Positions 44,786 through 53,838 of a stretch of 64,000 nucleotides of DNA are shown here, in pieces. This DNA is from an uncultured Pseudomonadota bacterium (lineage in GTDB: Bacteria > Bdellovibrionota_B > Oligoflexia > Oligoflexales > CAIYRB01), in NCBI GenBank assembly GCA_903915625.1, contig CAIWTN010000077.1, positions 1-64,000 of the forward strand. The letters are read 5' to 3'. Position numbers and translations under genes: made by a program. Numbering within the stretch: position 1 is the first letter of the stretch; every line of letters begins with the position of its first letter. The notes under the pieces were generated by a model. That model saw only the letters and a list, made by a program, of their open reading frames with translations. It ran no database searches and had not been told where the DNA came from.

Positions 44786-47488
44786 TTAGCTAAGTGAGGA
44801 TGTCGGCTCTATAGCCTCCGATACTATACGCACTTCACCGGCACCCGCATCAACGATCAGGTGTTGTCCGGAGCGGATGCTTGATGTGAGGCCCGAGACG
44901 CCAATAATCGTCGGTAATCCAAGCTCCCGCGCCACGACAGCGGAGTGGGATAGCAGGCTGCCCCTTTCCACAACCAAGGCGGAACAAACGGGATAGAGGG
45001 TAACCCAGCCTGGATCAGTGCGCTCTGCCACAAGTATCTCGCGGTTGACTACTTTTGCTTCGGTAAAAGTACGCGCTACGAGGGCTTTTCCCTCGACCCG
45101 GCCGGGGTAACAGGAGGTGCCCACAAGGATGTTGCTGCCTATGACGCCATGGGTTTGAGGTTGTTGGTGGAGCGCGGAGTAAATACTCGTTAGACCTGGG
45201 ACGCCCCTGCTGACTATGCGTTCTGCCGGTGCCGGAGTCTGATCGTAGGTCGTATATTCGGTGCTTCTTAGATGAATCGTGCCCTTCAGATCGAGGCTTA
45301 CAGCTTTGCCGTGAACTAAATTTTCAAGTTCGTCCACAGTCAGCCAGAAGATATCTTTCGGACTGGAGATTAGATTGAGTTTGGTCAGATGCTGCCCCAT
45401 GGCTCTAAATATTCGCCGTGGTACTCCGTAGGTGCGAGAGCGGAGCAAGCGGAGGCTTTCCCTGTCCGCTATTGCGGCACTGCACTGTTTGACGAGCCAA
45501 CGCATAATCCAGCGTCGCATGCCGCTCATGGTGCTGATCAATTGTTCCGCCTCCTTGCGGCGGTCGGTTTTGTCGTCGCGGCGAGTTGCCGTGGTTTGAA
45601 GGGGTGCACTTAGATAAGTTTTTAGCAAAACAAAAATAGGACTGGCGTCGTAGGTCAAATCATCGGTCTCAAGTTTTGCCTCGTCGGCGCATCTGCAGCC
45701 ATACTCGCGCAGATATTCGTCAACCTCTTTGCTCAGTGCGCGCAGTTCGTAGGATTCGCGTAATTTGCTGATGGCCTCTTCTGGTTGGACCTGCAGTAAC
45801 CAGTCGCGGCCGGGCAAAGATCCTTCCCGTATTCGCTGGGCTAGTTGCATTAGAATACGGGCTGGTGCAGCTGATACGAGCTCAGCTTCTTGACCAAGTA
45901 GATCGTTAAAAATTTGCTTGTCGTTCGGTAACCAAGCCTCTGTTGTCTTTTTCAGAATGCCAAAAAACAGCATGCATCGCGTGTCATTTAGTATCGGAGC
46001 CTGCCAATGCAGGACAAGCTCGTTGTAGGCGAGCTGATACGCCTGTAGTTGATCCCTTAAACTCATTTTCGAATAGTCGGATTCCATGGCAGCGTCGCAA
46101 ACTTTCACGACCCGTTGACGGAAGTCCTCAATGCATTTTTGCAGAGTTGCCAAGCGGTAGATTGCGGTACCGATCAGGAGGATTTTACGCGTCAAACTTG
46201 GTTTATAGCCGGGACCCGTGGAGTCAAAAAACTTGTCTGCTTGATCGCCGAGGCTCTCCTTTACCCCCATCATTGTTTCCATAAAGCTGGAACTAGATTT
46301 GGCATTGGGTAGTAGATAGAGTAGCTTGTACCAGTTTAGTAAATTGTAATAGACGCGGCCGCGGACTAGGCCCAGCATGTTGCCGAATAATCTATCATTC
46401 GCTTGGATTGTGGTCTCGGGTACTCCCATAATCCGGCAAAAATCAATATAAACTTGTTTATATGACCGTGTCGCATGGCTAAATGTTAGCGGCATCACTG
46501 TACCAGAAAAACTCTCTACAATATTGGCATTGTCCCAGATAATTCGTTCGTCGCCGGCAATTTTCGCGGAGAATGCCGAATTACTTGGTAGATTTGCAAT
46601 GGGTCTGGCTTGAAGTAGTAACAATGATCCGTCCGCGACGCACCACTCAAGGTCTAGCGGGTGGCCCAAGGACTGCTCGATCGTCAAAGATGCACGGGCA
46701 ATCTCCTGCACTTGCGTATGGCTAAGTGTTGCGGCAGTTGCCTTTGTCTTCGGGACTTCAACCTTTTGGGTGCCGCCCCCGATGCCTCTGCGGTAGCTGG
46801 ACGTTTTTTTTGATACTTTACTCATCACAGTAAAATCGTGGCGATGTACTTCGAAGTGATCCGGTTCTAAGTCACCGTTCACCAGACCTTCACCAACACC
46901 TAGCACTGCATCAATAAGTAACCAATCATGAGTTTTTCCAGGTAGAGGGCTGCGGCTAAAAGCCACTCCGGATACATCGGGATCAATCATCTCTTGAATA
47001 ATGATTGCCATGCGACAGTCAATATTTACGAGCTTTTTGAGCTGCAGGTAAGTATTTACCCTGGCGCTGTATGCAGAGATCCAGACAGCTTGAATTGCTG
47101 AGGTAATAGCATCCATGCCACTGACATAAAGTTGTGACTCGAAGAGTCCGGCAAAGCTATGATCTCTATGATCTTCGCCAATAGCGCTTGAGCGGATGGC
47201 GAGATCTTTGTTGATCAGACCAGTAACTGTTAACGCTGAAGCTATCTGAGATTTTAGTGACTCAGGCCATTGACCACTACGAAGTGTGTCAAGAATGACA
47301 TTCGTATCCGAGCTAGGACTCACGCCATTAGCAACGAGAAAGTTGTCACGCCATTCAGCGGCAAGGCAGATAAAGCGAGGGATCTTGAAGCCTAAATCAG
47401 TGAGTCTGGCTAGGCCTAAAGCTTTTCCGCCTGCATTTTGGCCTGCTAGCAAAATATCGCGACTACTCTTTAATACGGTCGATTTCAT
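44786..47488 (-). CDS. PEP-synthase/rifampin-phosphotransferase-like enzyme
   Basis: 900 residues. AGGAC precedes the ATG. Residues about 1-325 are a PPDK_N ATP-grasp domain: LAGQNAGGKALGLARL, LAIRSSAIGED, MAIIIQEMIDPDVSGVAFSRSP and GVGEGLVNGD. The C-terminal mobile domain (about 790-885) has GSLLSHSAVVARELGLP with the phosphoryl-carrying His, and LIVDAGAGEV. A long helical middle part separates them, as in rifampin phosphotransferase. Such enzymes move a phosphate from ATP through the His to pyruvate or to a small-molecule hydroxyl. The acceptor here is not known. The layout with a BtaA-like gene and an ABC exporter suggests a biosynthetic role instead of central metabolism. Confidence 0.85.
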   Translation of the reverse strand: MKSTVLKSSRDILLAGQNAGGKALGLARLTDLGFKIPRFICLAAEWRDNFLVANGVSPSSDTNVILDTLRSGQWPESLKSQIASALTVTGLINKDLAIRSSAIGEDHRDHSFAGLFESQLYVSGMDAITSAIQAVWISAYSARVNTYLQLKKLVNIDCRMAIIIQEMIDPDVSGVAFSRSPLPGKTHDWLLIDAVLGVGEGLVNGDLEPDHFEVHRHDFTVMSKVSKKTSSYRRGIGGGTQKVEVPKTKATAATLSHTQVQEIARASLTIEQSLGHPLDLEWCVADGSLLLLQARPIANLPSNSAFSAKIAGDERIIWDNANIVESFSGTVMPLTFSHATRSYKQVYIDFCRIMGVPETTIQANDRLFGNMLGLVRGRVYYNLLNWYKLLYLLPNAKSSSSFMETMMGVKESLGDQADKFFDSTGPGYKPSLTRKILLIGTAIYRLATLQKCIEDFRQRVVKVCDAAMESDYSKMSLRDQLQAYQLAYNELVLHWQAPILNDTRCMLFFGILKKTTEAWLPNDKQIFNDLLGQEAELVSAAPARILMQLAQRIREGSLPGRDWLLQVQPEEAISKLRESYELRALSKEVDEYLREYGCRCADEAKLETDDLTYDASPIFVLLKTYLSAPLQTTATRRDDKTDRRKEAEQLISTMSGMRRWIMRWLVKQCSAAIADRESLRLLRSRTYGVPRRIFRAMGQHLTKLNLISSPKDIFWLTVDELENLVHGKAVSLDLKGTIHLRSTEYTTYDQTPAPAERIVSRGVPGLTSIYSALHQQPQTHGVIGSNILVGTSCYPGRVEGKALVARTFTEAKVVNREILVAERTDPGWVTLYPVCSALVVERGSLLSHSAVVARELGLPTIIGVSGLTSSIRSGQHLIVDAGAGEVRIVSEAIEPTSSLS

Positions 47489-47528
47489 TAAGTTGTCCTA
47501 GTCTCAAGAGATAGAAATAGCGCCAGCG

Positions 47529-48674
47529 TCAATATGGGTAGTGACTATTAGTCCGTCCTTCAATCTTCTGAAAGACGCCGATTTTGTAAATGCAGGTGAT
47601 CTCGCTGCTGATAATCTTTTCGTATTTTATTGTGACATCTTCTAACTTTTCTAACTTAGTAGTGGGGGGACAGAAACGAAAGTAGCGTGCTACTGCAAGG
47701 CCGCCTGTGGCCATGCCCACCGCAAGCTTTTGCATGATGTTCGGCGTGGTCGTAGTTGACCCAGAGTAAGAGGGGGTGTCGGAAAGTGACACAAAGTTGG
47801 CAATACTGGGGTTTTTTTCGAGGAACTCGTAAAGATCGGACTGTACATAGCTAATGGCGCAGGATTTGATGCCCTGTTGAATCTCGGAATAATGCAAATT
47901 AGAGCACTCGAGTGGGAGAGCCTCATCGTTTTCAAGCTGGCCACGCAGCAAGATTTTCAAAAAAAAGTTCTCTCGGGCTAAGCTCACTCTCAGCGTTGAG
48001 GCAAGCCTGTCGTTAAAGTAGCGATAATCACTTTTCGCGAGATTTAATTGTGGCAATTGATTGCCGTAAATGAGGCGATTAAATACATATGATTGACCGA
48101 TCATGGCTACTGCCAGTCGCCAGCGCCAGCGTGGAAATTTGTCTGCGAGATATTGTCTCTGCTCATCCATGGTGCGGCAGTGGAAAATAGCCAGTCCACG
48201 TGGCCCGATGACTCGCGTCGCAAATCGTGCTAATTTGCCGAATGCCTTCTCCCAGCGCCCTAAGTAAATAATGGGGCCCCAATTGGAACGACTGAATAAC
48301 TCCGTTAAGTTAATTTTGGTTTCGGTTGATAGATTGAGGCGACCAAATACCTCTTGGCGTTCCTCAGAGCTAAAAGACCGAGAACCGTAGCCAAAAAACC
48401 TGCGGTAATCCTCTAGGCTTAAGGTTTTCGCGGCCTCGATCCTAAGTTCTGTCAGATGGAGTTGCTGTGGTGAAACGTCCACGCACACTAGAGACTTTGG
48501 TGCTTTTGCAAATAAAGGTAGTACTCTCGCCCCACTGCCGGCTACGCAGACGACGCAGTTAGCATCCCGTGGCAGGATACTTAGTTCCACCGCTGTGTCT
48601 TCATTGGCAAGGCTGTAATTCAGGACTGAGAAGTATTCCAATGATTTTGGCCCCAAAGCAACAGAGCGCGACAA
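47529..48674 (-). CDS. DUF3419 family protein, BtaA-like aminocarboxypropyl transferase
   Basis: 381 residues from a TTG at 48674; no ATG lies upstream in frame and no good ribosome site is seen, so the start is uncertain. The N-terminal FSVLNYSLANEDT, the SAM-site region CVAGSGARVLPLF, and VDVSPQQLHLTELRIEA match the DUF3419/BtaA family. BtaA moves a 3-amino-3-carboxypropyl group from SAM to diacylglycerol in betaine-lipid synthesis. The enzyme lies 163 bases downstream of the ligase-UbiA fusion gene and 40 bases before the PEP-synthase-like gene. No BtaB methyltransferase is next to it. The acceptor could be diacylglycerol or another alcohol. Confidence 0.75.
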   Translation of the reverse strand: MSRSVALGPKSLEYFSVLNYSLANEDTAVELSILPRDANCVVCVAGSGARVLPLFAKAPKSLVCVDVSPQQLHLTELRIEAAKTLSLEDYRRFFGYGSRSFSSEERQEVFGRLNLSTETKINLTELFSRSNWGPIIYLGRWEKAFGKLARFATRVIGPRGLAIFHCRTMDEQRQYLADKFPRWRWRLAVAMIGQSYVFNRLIYGNQLPQLNLAKSDYRYFNDRLASTLRVSLARENFFLKILLRGQLENDEALPLECSNLHYSEIQQGIKSCAISYVQSDLYEFLEKNPSIANFVSLSDTPSYSGSTTTTPNIMQKLAVGMATGGLAVARYFRFCPPTTKLEKLEDVTIKYEKIISSEITCIYKIGVFQKIEGRTNSHYPY

Positions 48675-48797
48675 GGCGCGACTGCGTGCCGTTTGGAAAT
48701 ATTATATAAACATGTCTAAATTAGTCTAAGTTAGGCTTACTCTAGCACAGAGATTTATTGAATCCAAACGAGATGAGAGCAGGCTTTTATTGGGGCT

Positions 48798-48819
48798 AGC
48801 GGCACACCTTGGTGCCGCT
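48798..48819. terminator. Hairpin between ligase-UbiA fusion gene and BtaA-like gene
   Basis: AGCGGCAC and GTGCCGCT form a perfect 8-bp stem with a 6-base loop, 18 bases after the stop of the fusion gene on the minus strand. No U tract follows, so it may attenuate rather than stop transcription into the downstream genes. Confidence 0.5.
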
Positions 48820-48836
48820 GAGCTATTGGCGGCGCG

Positions 48837-51083
48837 TCATTTCAGCATTGCTAAAGCCCATAGCTGGCTGAAGCCCACTAATAGGCTACTTACCTCGACA
48901 AGTTGATAGCGATCGGGCCGGCGACGCCAGTATTGGATTGCGACAAAAAACAATAAAAAGGTCGGCCATGTCCATATGATAGTGCGCATGGATGCCCCGC
49001 CCACTGCAGACATTAAGCCGCAGATCATTAGGAGGTATCCGGTCAGTTTCGGCCCGTATGCCTGTAAATAGGTCTCCCGTCCCGGTGGAGCTTTGGGGTC
49101 TAACTTACGCGACACCTCGTATGCCATCGAGCCAGCAAGATTCGCAAGAATGAAACCAAATAAGATTCGCAGGTCGAGATCAGGGCGGCGTGGCACTGCC
49201 AATACCGGTAGCAAGTAAAGAGGTATGACAAGTAGTTGGTGAGTTATGGCGTAGAGTAACGGAGACTTTGCTAAGCGCTCGCCAACAAAGAACTCTCGTT
49301 CCATCAAAAGGAGATAAAGAGTGGTCGTAAGGCCCATGATGGCTGCCCATGTGGCTTGCAAGTAAGCTAGGCCGAAGGCCATCGCTGCCATGCAAGCAGT
49401 CATTGCGTGTATTGCAGAGCGCGCTTCACTGATTTTTAGCAAGCCGCGAGGGAGTGGTCGTCCCGGATTGACGACACAGTCTTTTTGATAGTCCTTACAT
49501 TCATCCATTAGCCGAGCTAGTACGAGAGCTGCTATGACAAAGATAAAGCTAAGTGCTGCAAGCAGCCAATTTGAACTCGGGCCGTTTGTGTCCATGCCGC
49601 CAAAAGTTGGTCCAGAAGCCACAAGTGCGAGCCCGGGCAAGGCGGCACGCTCGTGGAAGAACATCAGCCAGCGTTTGACCTTTGATTTCGGTCGCAAAGT
49701 TGTAGCGCGGTCGATGCGGGTCCGATGCCGGGGATCACGTGCTATCGGGAGCTTGGCAATTGATGTGATCTCGGGAAAGCGCCGGAGAATATCGACTGTT
49801 TTTTGGGGAAGGCGGTTAGTGACCAGAAAGCGCGAGCCTGCCGGTGAGCGTGCGATGAATGCATTCGTGTGTTTCAGCAGTGGGAACAGTTTTTGCTCCA
49901 GCTGGAAGTCGTCAGAAGGTAGGTGTGATCGGCCCGCATAGTACCAGCCATCAGACCTGATTTCCATGCGGTCACCAGTTAAGTGCCAAGGATACCCAGT
50001 GTTAATAGCGGGGGTTGGAACAATAGCCCGACTCGAATCGAGAAATGCTTCAGAGCATACATTAGGTCCCGATACCCAAAGCCCTTCGGGGCGTACCTCT
50101 GTCGTTAGGAAGGGAAGTGGCTCCCCGATATAGCGAATCTGACTCTCACCATTGGCCCTTGCCTTGCTCAGTGCCACTCGGGCGTCAACAAGCGCTATGG
50201 GTTCTGCTTCGCTGCAGCCGTATACATGAGTTATCTCCGATTTCGGCCACCGTTTAGTTGCTGATTCGATAAGTCGGCAGTCAGTCGAGGCGCCGCCAAT
50301 ATAGATGTGTCTTAGACTTTCGAAACCGTGAACTTGGAGTAGTCGCTCGAGAAAGGCTGGGCTGGTCGTTAGAGTCTTGGGCTTTAGTGTCTTGGCGGCT
50401 CGTGCGAGCTTGTTAAGTGCACTATTGTTCCAGCGGTGGTCGACAATCATCGTGCCTCTGCCGCTGAATAAGTGCAGGGCTCCGATGGCGGGGAATAGCG
50501 TAAGGTCGGGCTCTTCGTAGGGATCGCGACAGCCACCCTCGGTCAAGATGTCGACTAAATCTACTGTGTATTTATGAGTGCGGATAATGCCCTTCGGGCG
50601 TCCCTGTGTCCCCGAACTGAAGGTAATGGTCGCCCCGGAGTCGCCTGGAGTATCCTCTAAAATAAAATCACCAGACCGTCGGGACAGAAGTTGGCTCAAG
50701 GTTGGTTGTATTTCAATCTTGCTCAAGGCGGGTATGCGGCTCATCAGGCGCCGAAGGAGGGGGGACGTGACAAGGAACTTTGGCCGCGCCATTTGCACTG
50801 CGTATTCAATAGAATGAACATCAAGCCATGGCTCTAAAAACATCAGGCGCCCCCCTAGCCCGAGTACCGCGCAATATAGGGCGTAGGTTTCCGGGCTGGG
50901 TCTTAAAGCGAGCAACAGCGTGTCGCCAGGCTCAAAACTTAGGCTCCTCAAGCAGGTTTGCATAGTTGCCGCCAATGTCAGCAGCTGCTCGTACGTGACC
51001 TCTCCGCTCGTCTGATCCCACGTAGCTAGTTTGGTCGGAGCGCGGTCACGGCATAAAACGATACGTCCAAGGGAGTTCGTCAC
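48837..51083 (-). CDS. Fusion of AMP-binding acyl ligase and UbiA-type prenyltransferase
   Basis: 748 residues from a GTG at 51083 with AAGGAT upstream. Residues 1 to about 465 form an adenylate-forming ligase: P-loop-like TFSSGTQGRPKG (154-165), YGCSEAEP (288-295), LTGDR (368-372). Its overall style recalls OleC and fatty-acyl ligases. At the usual catalytic Lys near 456 the sequence is RHRTRIDR, with Arg. Residues about 500-748 are a membrane domain of about eight helices with the UbiA motifs MDECKDYQKD (526-535) followed by PGRPLPRG, and YEVSRKLDP (655-663). UbiA enzymes attach polyprenyl chains to aromatic or polar acceptors using Mg2+. A ligase and a prenyltransferase on one chain suggest that an activated acid is handed to a prenylation step. 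I know of no described example of this exact fusion, but I cannot search. Confidence 0.85.
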   Translation of the reverse strand: MTNSLGRIVLCRDRAPTKLATWDQTSGEVTYEQLLTLAATMQTCLRSLSFEPGDTLLLALRPSPETYALYCAVLGLGGRLMFLEPWLDVHSIEYAVQMARPKFLVTSPLLRRLMSRIPALSKIEIQPTLSQLLSRRSGDFILEDTPGDSGATITFSSGTQGRPKGIIRTHKYTVDLVDILTEGGCRDPYEEPDLTLFPAIGALHLFSGRGTMIVDHRWNNSALNKLARAAKTLKPKTLTTSPAFLERLLQVHGFESLRHIYIGGASTDCRLIESATKRWPKSEITHVYGCSEAEPIALVDARVALSKARANGESQIRYIGEPLPFLTTEVRPEGLWVSGPNVCSEAFLDSSRAIVPTPAINTGYPWHLTGDRMEIRSDGWYYAGRSHLPSDDFQLEQKLFPLLKHTNAFIARSPAGSRFLVTNRLPQKTVDILRRFPEITSIAKLPIARDPRHRTRIDRATTLRPKSKVKRWLMFFHERAALPGLALVASGPTFGGMDTNGPSSNWLLAALSFIFVIAALVLARLMDECKDYQKDCVVNPGRPLPRGLLKISEARSAIHAMTACMAAMAFGLAYLQATWAAIMGLTTTLYLLLMEREFFVGERLAKSPLLYAITHQLLVIPLYLLPVLAVPRRPDLDLRILFGFILANLAGSMAYEVSRKLDPKAPPGRETYLQAYGPKLTGYLLMICGLMSAVGGASMRTIIWTWPTFLLFFVAIQYWRRRPDRYQLVEVSSLLVGFSQLWALAMLK

Positions 51084-51147
51084 GCTCAGATCCTTCTATT
51101 AGTATTCAGGTGCTTATGTTCGCATTCTAACCCAAGCACTGTGTTCA

Positions 51148-51170
51148 AAACAAATATCTGTGATTTGTTT
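51148..51170. promoter_or_regulatory. Inverted repeat in divergent promoter, candidate operator
   Basis: AAACAAAT and ATTTGTTT are perfect 8-base inverted arms around ATCTGTG. It lies in the 189-base gap between the ligase-UbiA fusion (minus) and the GNAT gene (plus). This is the size and place of a dimeric regulator site controlling both arms. No regulator gene lies beside it. Confidence 0.45.
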
Positions 51171-51272
51171 CAGTATTGGTCGCATGATACGATAGGGGAA
51201 ATTCTCAGCTCCGATGTTTTTGTATACAGGTTAAGTTAGGAAATCCGGTAGTACGCCTTGCCGCGGGGTCAA

Positions 51273-52310
51273 ATGTCACTAAGTCTAGAATCATATGCTG
51301 ACGCCGCAGATAAGGCTGAATTTATCCAGGCGTTCAGAAACTTTGGACCCGAAGTAGTGGGTGCGTCGCAGCACTACTTCGAAACTCTCTTGCCGCTTTA
51401 TATTGCATCAGGAAACATGTGGGTTGCGCGCTTCGAGGGGTCAGTGGTGGGGAGGCTAGCCGGTAGTAGATCGGCAGTGGATCCGAGCCGGGGCGGCCTT
51501 GGACTTTTAGCGCTTGATGAACATCATTCAAGGCGGCGCGAGATCGGGCAGTTATTAATTCAAGCGTCACTAGACTGGCTGGCCAAACTCGGCGTGGATC
51601 AAACATTCGCACCCATTGATATCAATACTTGGTTCAGATTTCGCCTAGCAGAGGTTGACTTTCGTCATCCGCCTCGCTTCTCTTGGGAGCCAGGGGTACA
51701 GCAACTTTGGCAAGAGATTCTCCAGGAATCTGGATTCTCCAAGGCAATTCATTTCAAAACTGCTGTATTTGACACGCCAGATCTTTCCCCTGCGCTAAGT
51801 GTATTAGGTCCGCATGTACGGCGCGCCGAGGCAGAGGGCTACACCTTTCGTAATTTTGCTAGCGATGGTGATTTGGACCGCGATCTTCGACTAACCCATC
51901 AATTTTCCCATGCCTGTTTTCAAGGCACTGCATTATTTGAACCGCTCAATTTCCCACTCTATGAACGTTCGTTTGGACATATTATTAGGGCTGGTGCCAA
52001 AGACACGTCATTTTTTATCTGTGGACCAGACAAGAAGGAACTCGGGTTCATTTTTGCGTTCATAGAAAATGATTACTTGGTGGTTAAGACCATTTACGTT
52101 CTGCCAGATTTCGCTCGCGAAAAAGCTCGTAAATGGGCTGCTTCAGCCACTTTATTGCACAGGGCTATTCAGCGTGGCATGGAACTTAAAGTTAGGGGAG
52201 GAGTGGCAGCTATGATGCGTGATGATGCCACTAGCAATCTGCTAGTGCGCTGGCAGAAGTGGATGGAACCTATCATGCGTCACTACTTCCTGCTAGCACG
52301 TGATGTTTGA
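51273..52310 (+). CDS. GNAT-like acyltransferase
   Basis: 345 residues from the ATG at 51273, with GCGGGG upstream. Residues about 40-130 look like one GNAT domain (MWVARFEGSVVGRLAGS, then the acceptor-side helix REIGQLLIQASLDWL). A second, more diverged acyl-transfer fold covers about 190-345 (FFICGPDKKELGFIFAFIEND, then LVVKTIYVLPDFA). Such double-GNAT proteins transfer acyl or amino-acyl groups. The target is not known. It is the first gene of a plus-strand unit with a lipoprotein and an MMPL exporter. Confidence 0.75.
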   Translation: MSLSLESYADAADKAEFIQAFRNFGPEVVGASQHYFETLLPLYIASGNMWVARFEGSVVGRLAGSRSAVDPSRGGLGLLALDEHHSRRREIGQLLIQASLDWLAKLGVDQTFAPIDINTWFRFRLAEVDFRHPPRFSWEPGVQQLWQEILQESGFSKAIHFKTAVFDTPDLSPALSVLGPHVRRAEAEGYTFRNFASDGDLDRDLRLTHQFSHACFQGTALFEPLNFPLYERSFGHIIRAGAKDTSFFICGPDKKELGFIFAFIENDYLVVKTIYVLPDFAREKARKWAASATLLHRAIQRGMELKVRGGVAAMMRDDATSNLLVRWQKWMEPIMRHYFLLARDV

Positions 52311-52396
52311 TTCGAACCCATTGAGATGACGAGAGATTTGATATTTTATTTTTCTACACGATTTATATTTAAACTTATCCCGCATTTGGAGGCGTT

Positions 52397-53815
52397 ATGA
52401 AACGTAAATTGGTAGCCCTATCCCTAGGCAGTTTAGCTCTGATTTCTCACATCGGTTGCAAAAACTCGGCTAATTCAGAGAGCAAAGCTAAGGAATCGAC
52501 GGTTAAAAGCCGGGTAGGTAATGCGAGTGAAGAACAGGAATCACCAGCGTACAAAGCGTTTGTTAGCGAATTTGTGGCCATCAAAAATGCCGATGATTTT
52601 GCCGCTATTCTTGGTAAACTTCAAAGAGATTACAATACTTATCCCGTCGACCTGAAGTTTGTTGCAGCGCAACTCATACCTCTATCTGGTCTGCGGGGCC
52701 TTGGATATTTAGTACATAACCTCGCTGTTCAGAGCAAGGTAACGGACAGTCTAGCAGTGACTGGTCTGATGGTGACTGCGAGTGGAATAAATCTATTTTC
52801 GCCACCGCCAACCAACGGGGGCTCTGGGACAGCAGCATGGTCGGCGATTTTCGACTATCTGACTTTGCCTTTTGCAGGTGTTTCTGAGAAGTTTAGAAGT
52901 GTACGAGATCTGCAGGCTTTTATTCATACGAATCTGGTTGCTAATAAAGCCCTTGATATCGCGATTTCCAGGATTTCTGAGTTGAATATCACGGTAAATA
53001 CCCCAGTGGTCTGGGACAACCGTTTGGTATACGGTGCAAGTGGCTTCGCGGATAGTCAAGACCGCTTTGTAACCCTAACAGACTCTGAGAAGAATGTGGC
53101 CATTGCTGGTCTACACTCTATATACCACAACACATTAGTCTTTTTGTCTTATAACTATGACGATTCCATCAAGGCTATGGATAAAGTTGGTAGGCTGGTT
53201 GGGTTAGATGTTGTTTTGCCTGGTCAACCAGATGGAGTTTCGGCTCGAGATAGAGCAAAAATTATTCGGAGCTTTCCAGCTCTGTTCACAGCACTTCCAA
53301 CTGCTGCTGAATACATGCCTGCTGCATATGCGCATCTGAAGGCTTCAGTCGAAGCAGTAGGCGAGGCATGGCGCGCAACTAAAGCTCAGGGCAACAACAG
53401 CTCAAACGATTTCCAACTGCTCAGTCCCGCAAAGATCTTGCCGTGGCAGCGGATCAACGATGTGTCTTTGAGTAATATCAAAGCTCTGTTGAATGGTCAG
53501 CCTGTGCGTAGCGCAGTCACTGGAGAAACAGTAACGATGAATATACCCGCTTTTTACACCAATCCGCCGCAGAATATGCAGGCTTTTTTGCCCGTTGCCT
53601 TCAAGTCGGGAGACCAAAATATCGTAGTAGCAGGGCAAACAACGCGTAATTATCACTACGGTGAGGCGGAGCAGTGGGACATCAATGCCTTTAAGCCTTA
53701 TATGCCTGGTGTTAATAGTTCAACAGACGTGGCGCGTGACATTCGGATCTTAGGACAAGTATGGGGCGGGTGGTTTGCCAGTGTTCCGACTGTGGCTATG
53801 ACCATTGCAATGTGA
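52397..53815 (+). CDS. Lipoprotein of unknown function
   Basis: 472 residues. TTGGAGG lies just before the ATG. The signal ends in ISHIGC, a lipobox. A charged segment (residues 22-55) leads to a mostly helical body without family resemblance that I can name. Segments VAAQLIPLSGLRGLGYLVHNL and VEAVGEAWRATK are typical soluble helices. It sits between a GNAT gene and an MMPL exporter gene on the same strand, so it may be the periplasmic or outer-membrane partner of that exporter, for example a lipid-carrying protein. This link is inference from order. Confidence 0.7.
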   Translation: MKRKLVALSLGSLALISHIGCKNSANSESKAKESTVKSRVGNASEEQESPAYKAFVSEFVAIKNADDFAAILGKLQRDYNTYPVDLKFVAAQLIPLSGLRGLGYLVHNLAVQSKVTDSLAVTGLMVTASGINLFSPPPTNGGSGTAAWSAIFDYLTLPFAGVSEKFRSVRDLQAFIHTNLVANKALDIAISRISELNITVNTPVVWDNRLVYGASGFADSQDRFVTLTDSEKNVAIAGLHSIYHNTLVFLSYNYDDSIKAMDKVGRLVGLDVVLPGQPDGVSARDRAKIIRSFPALFTALPTAAEYMPAAYAHLKASVEAVGEAWRATKAQGNNSSNDFQLLSPAKILPWQRINDVSLSNIKALLNGQPVRSAVTGETVTMNIPAFYTNPPQNMQAFLPVAFKSGDQNIVVAGQTTRNYHYGEAEQWDINAFKPYMPGVNSSTDVARDIRILGQVWGGWFASVPTVAMTIAM

Positions 53816-53838
53816 CTTTGCGATAATTGCGAGCATGA

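Noticed and set aside
52300-52330. tRNA-like GATTCGAACCC string
   Set aside because: No cloverleaf arms or anticodon stem can be drawn around it; it overlaps the stop of the GNAT gene.
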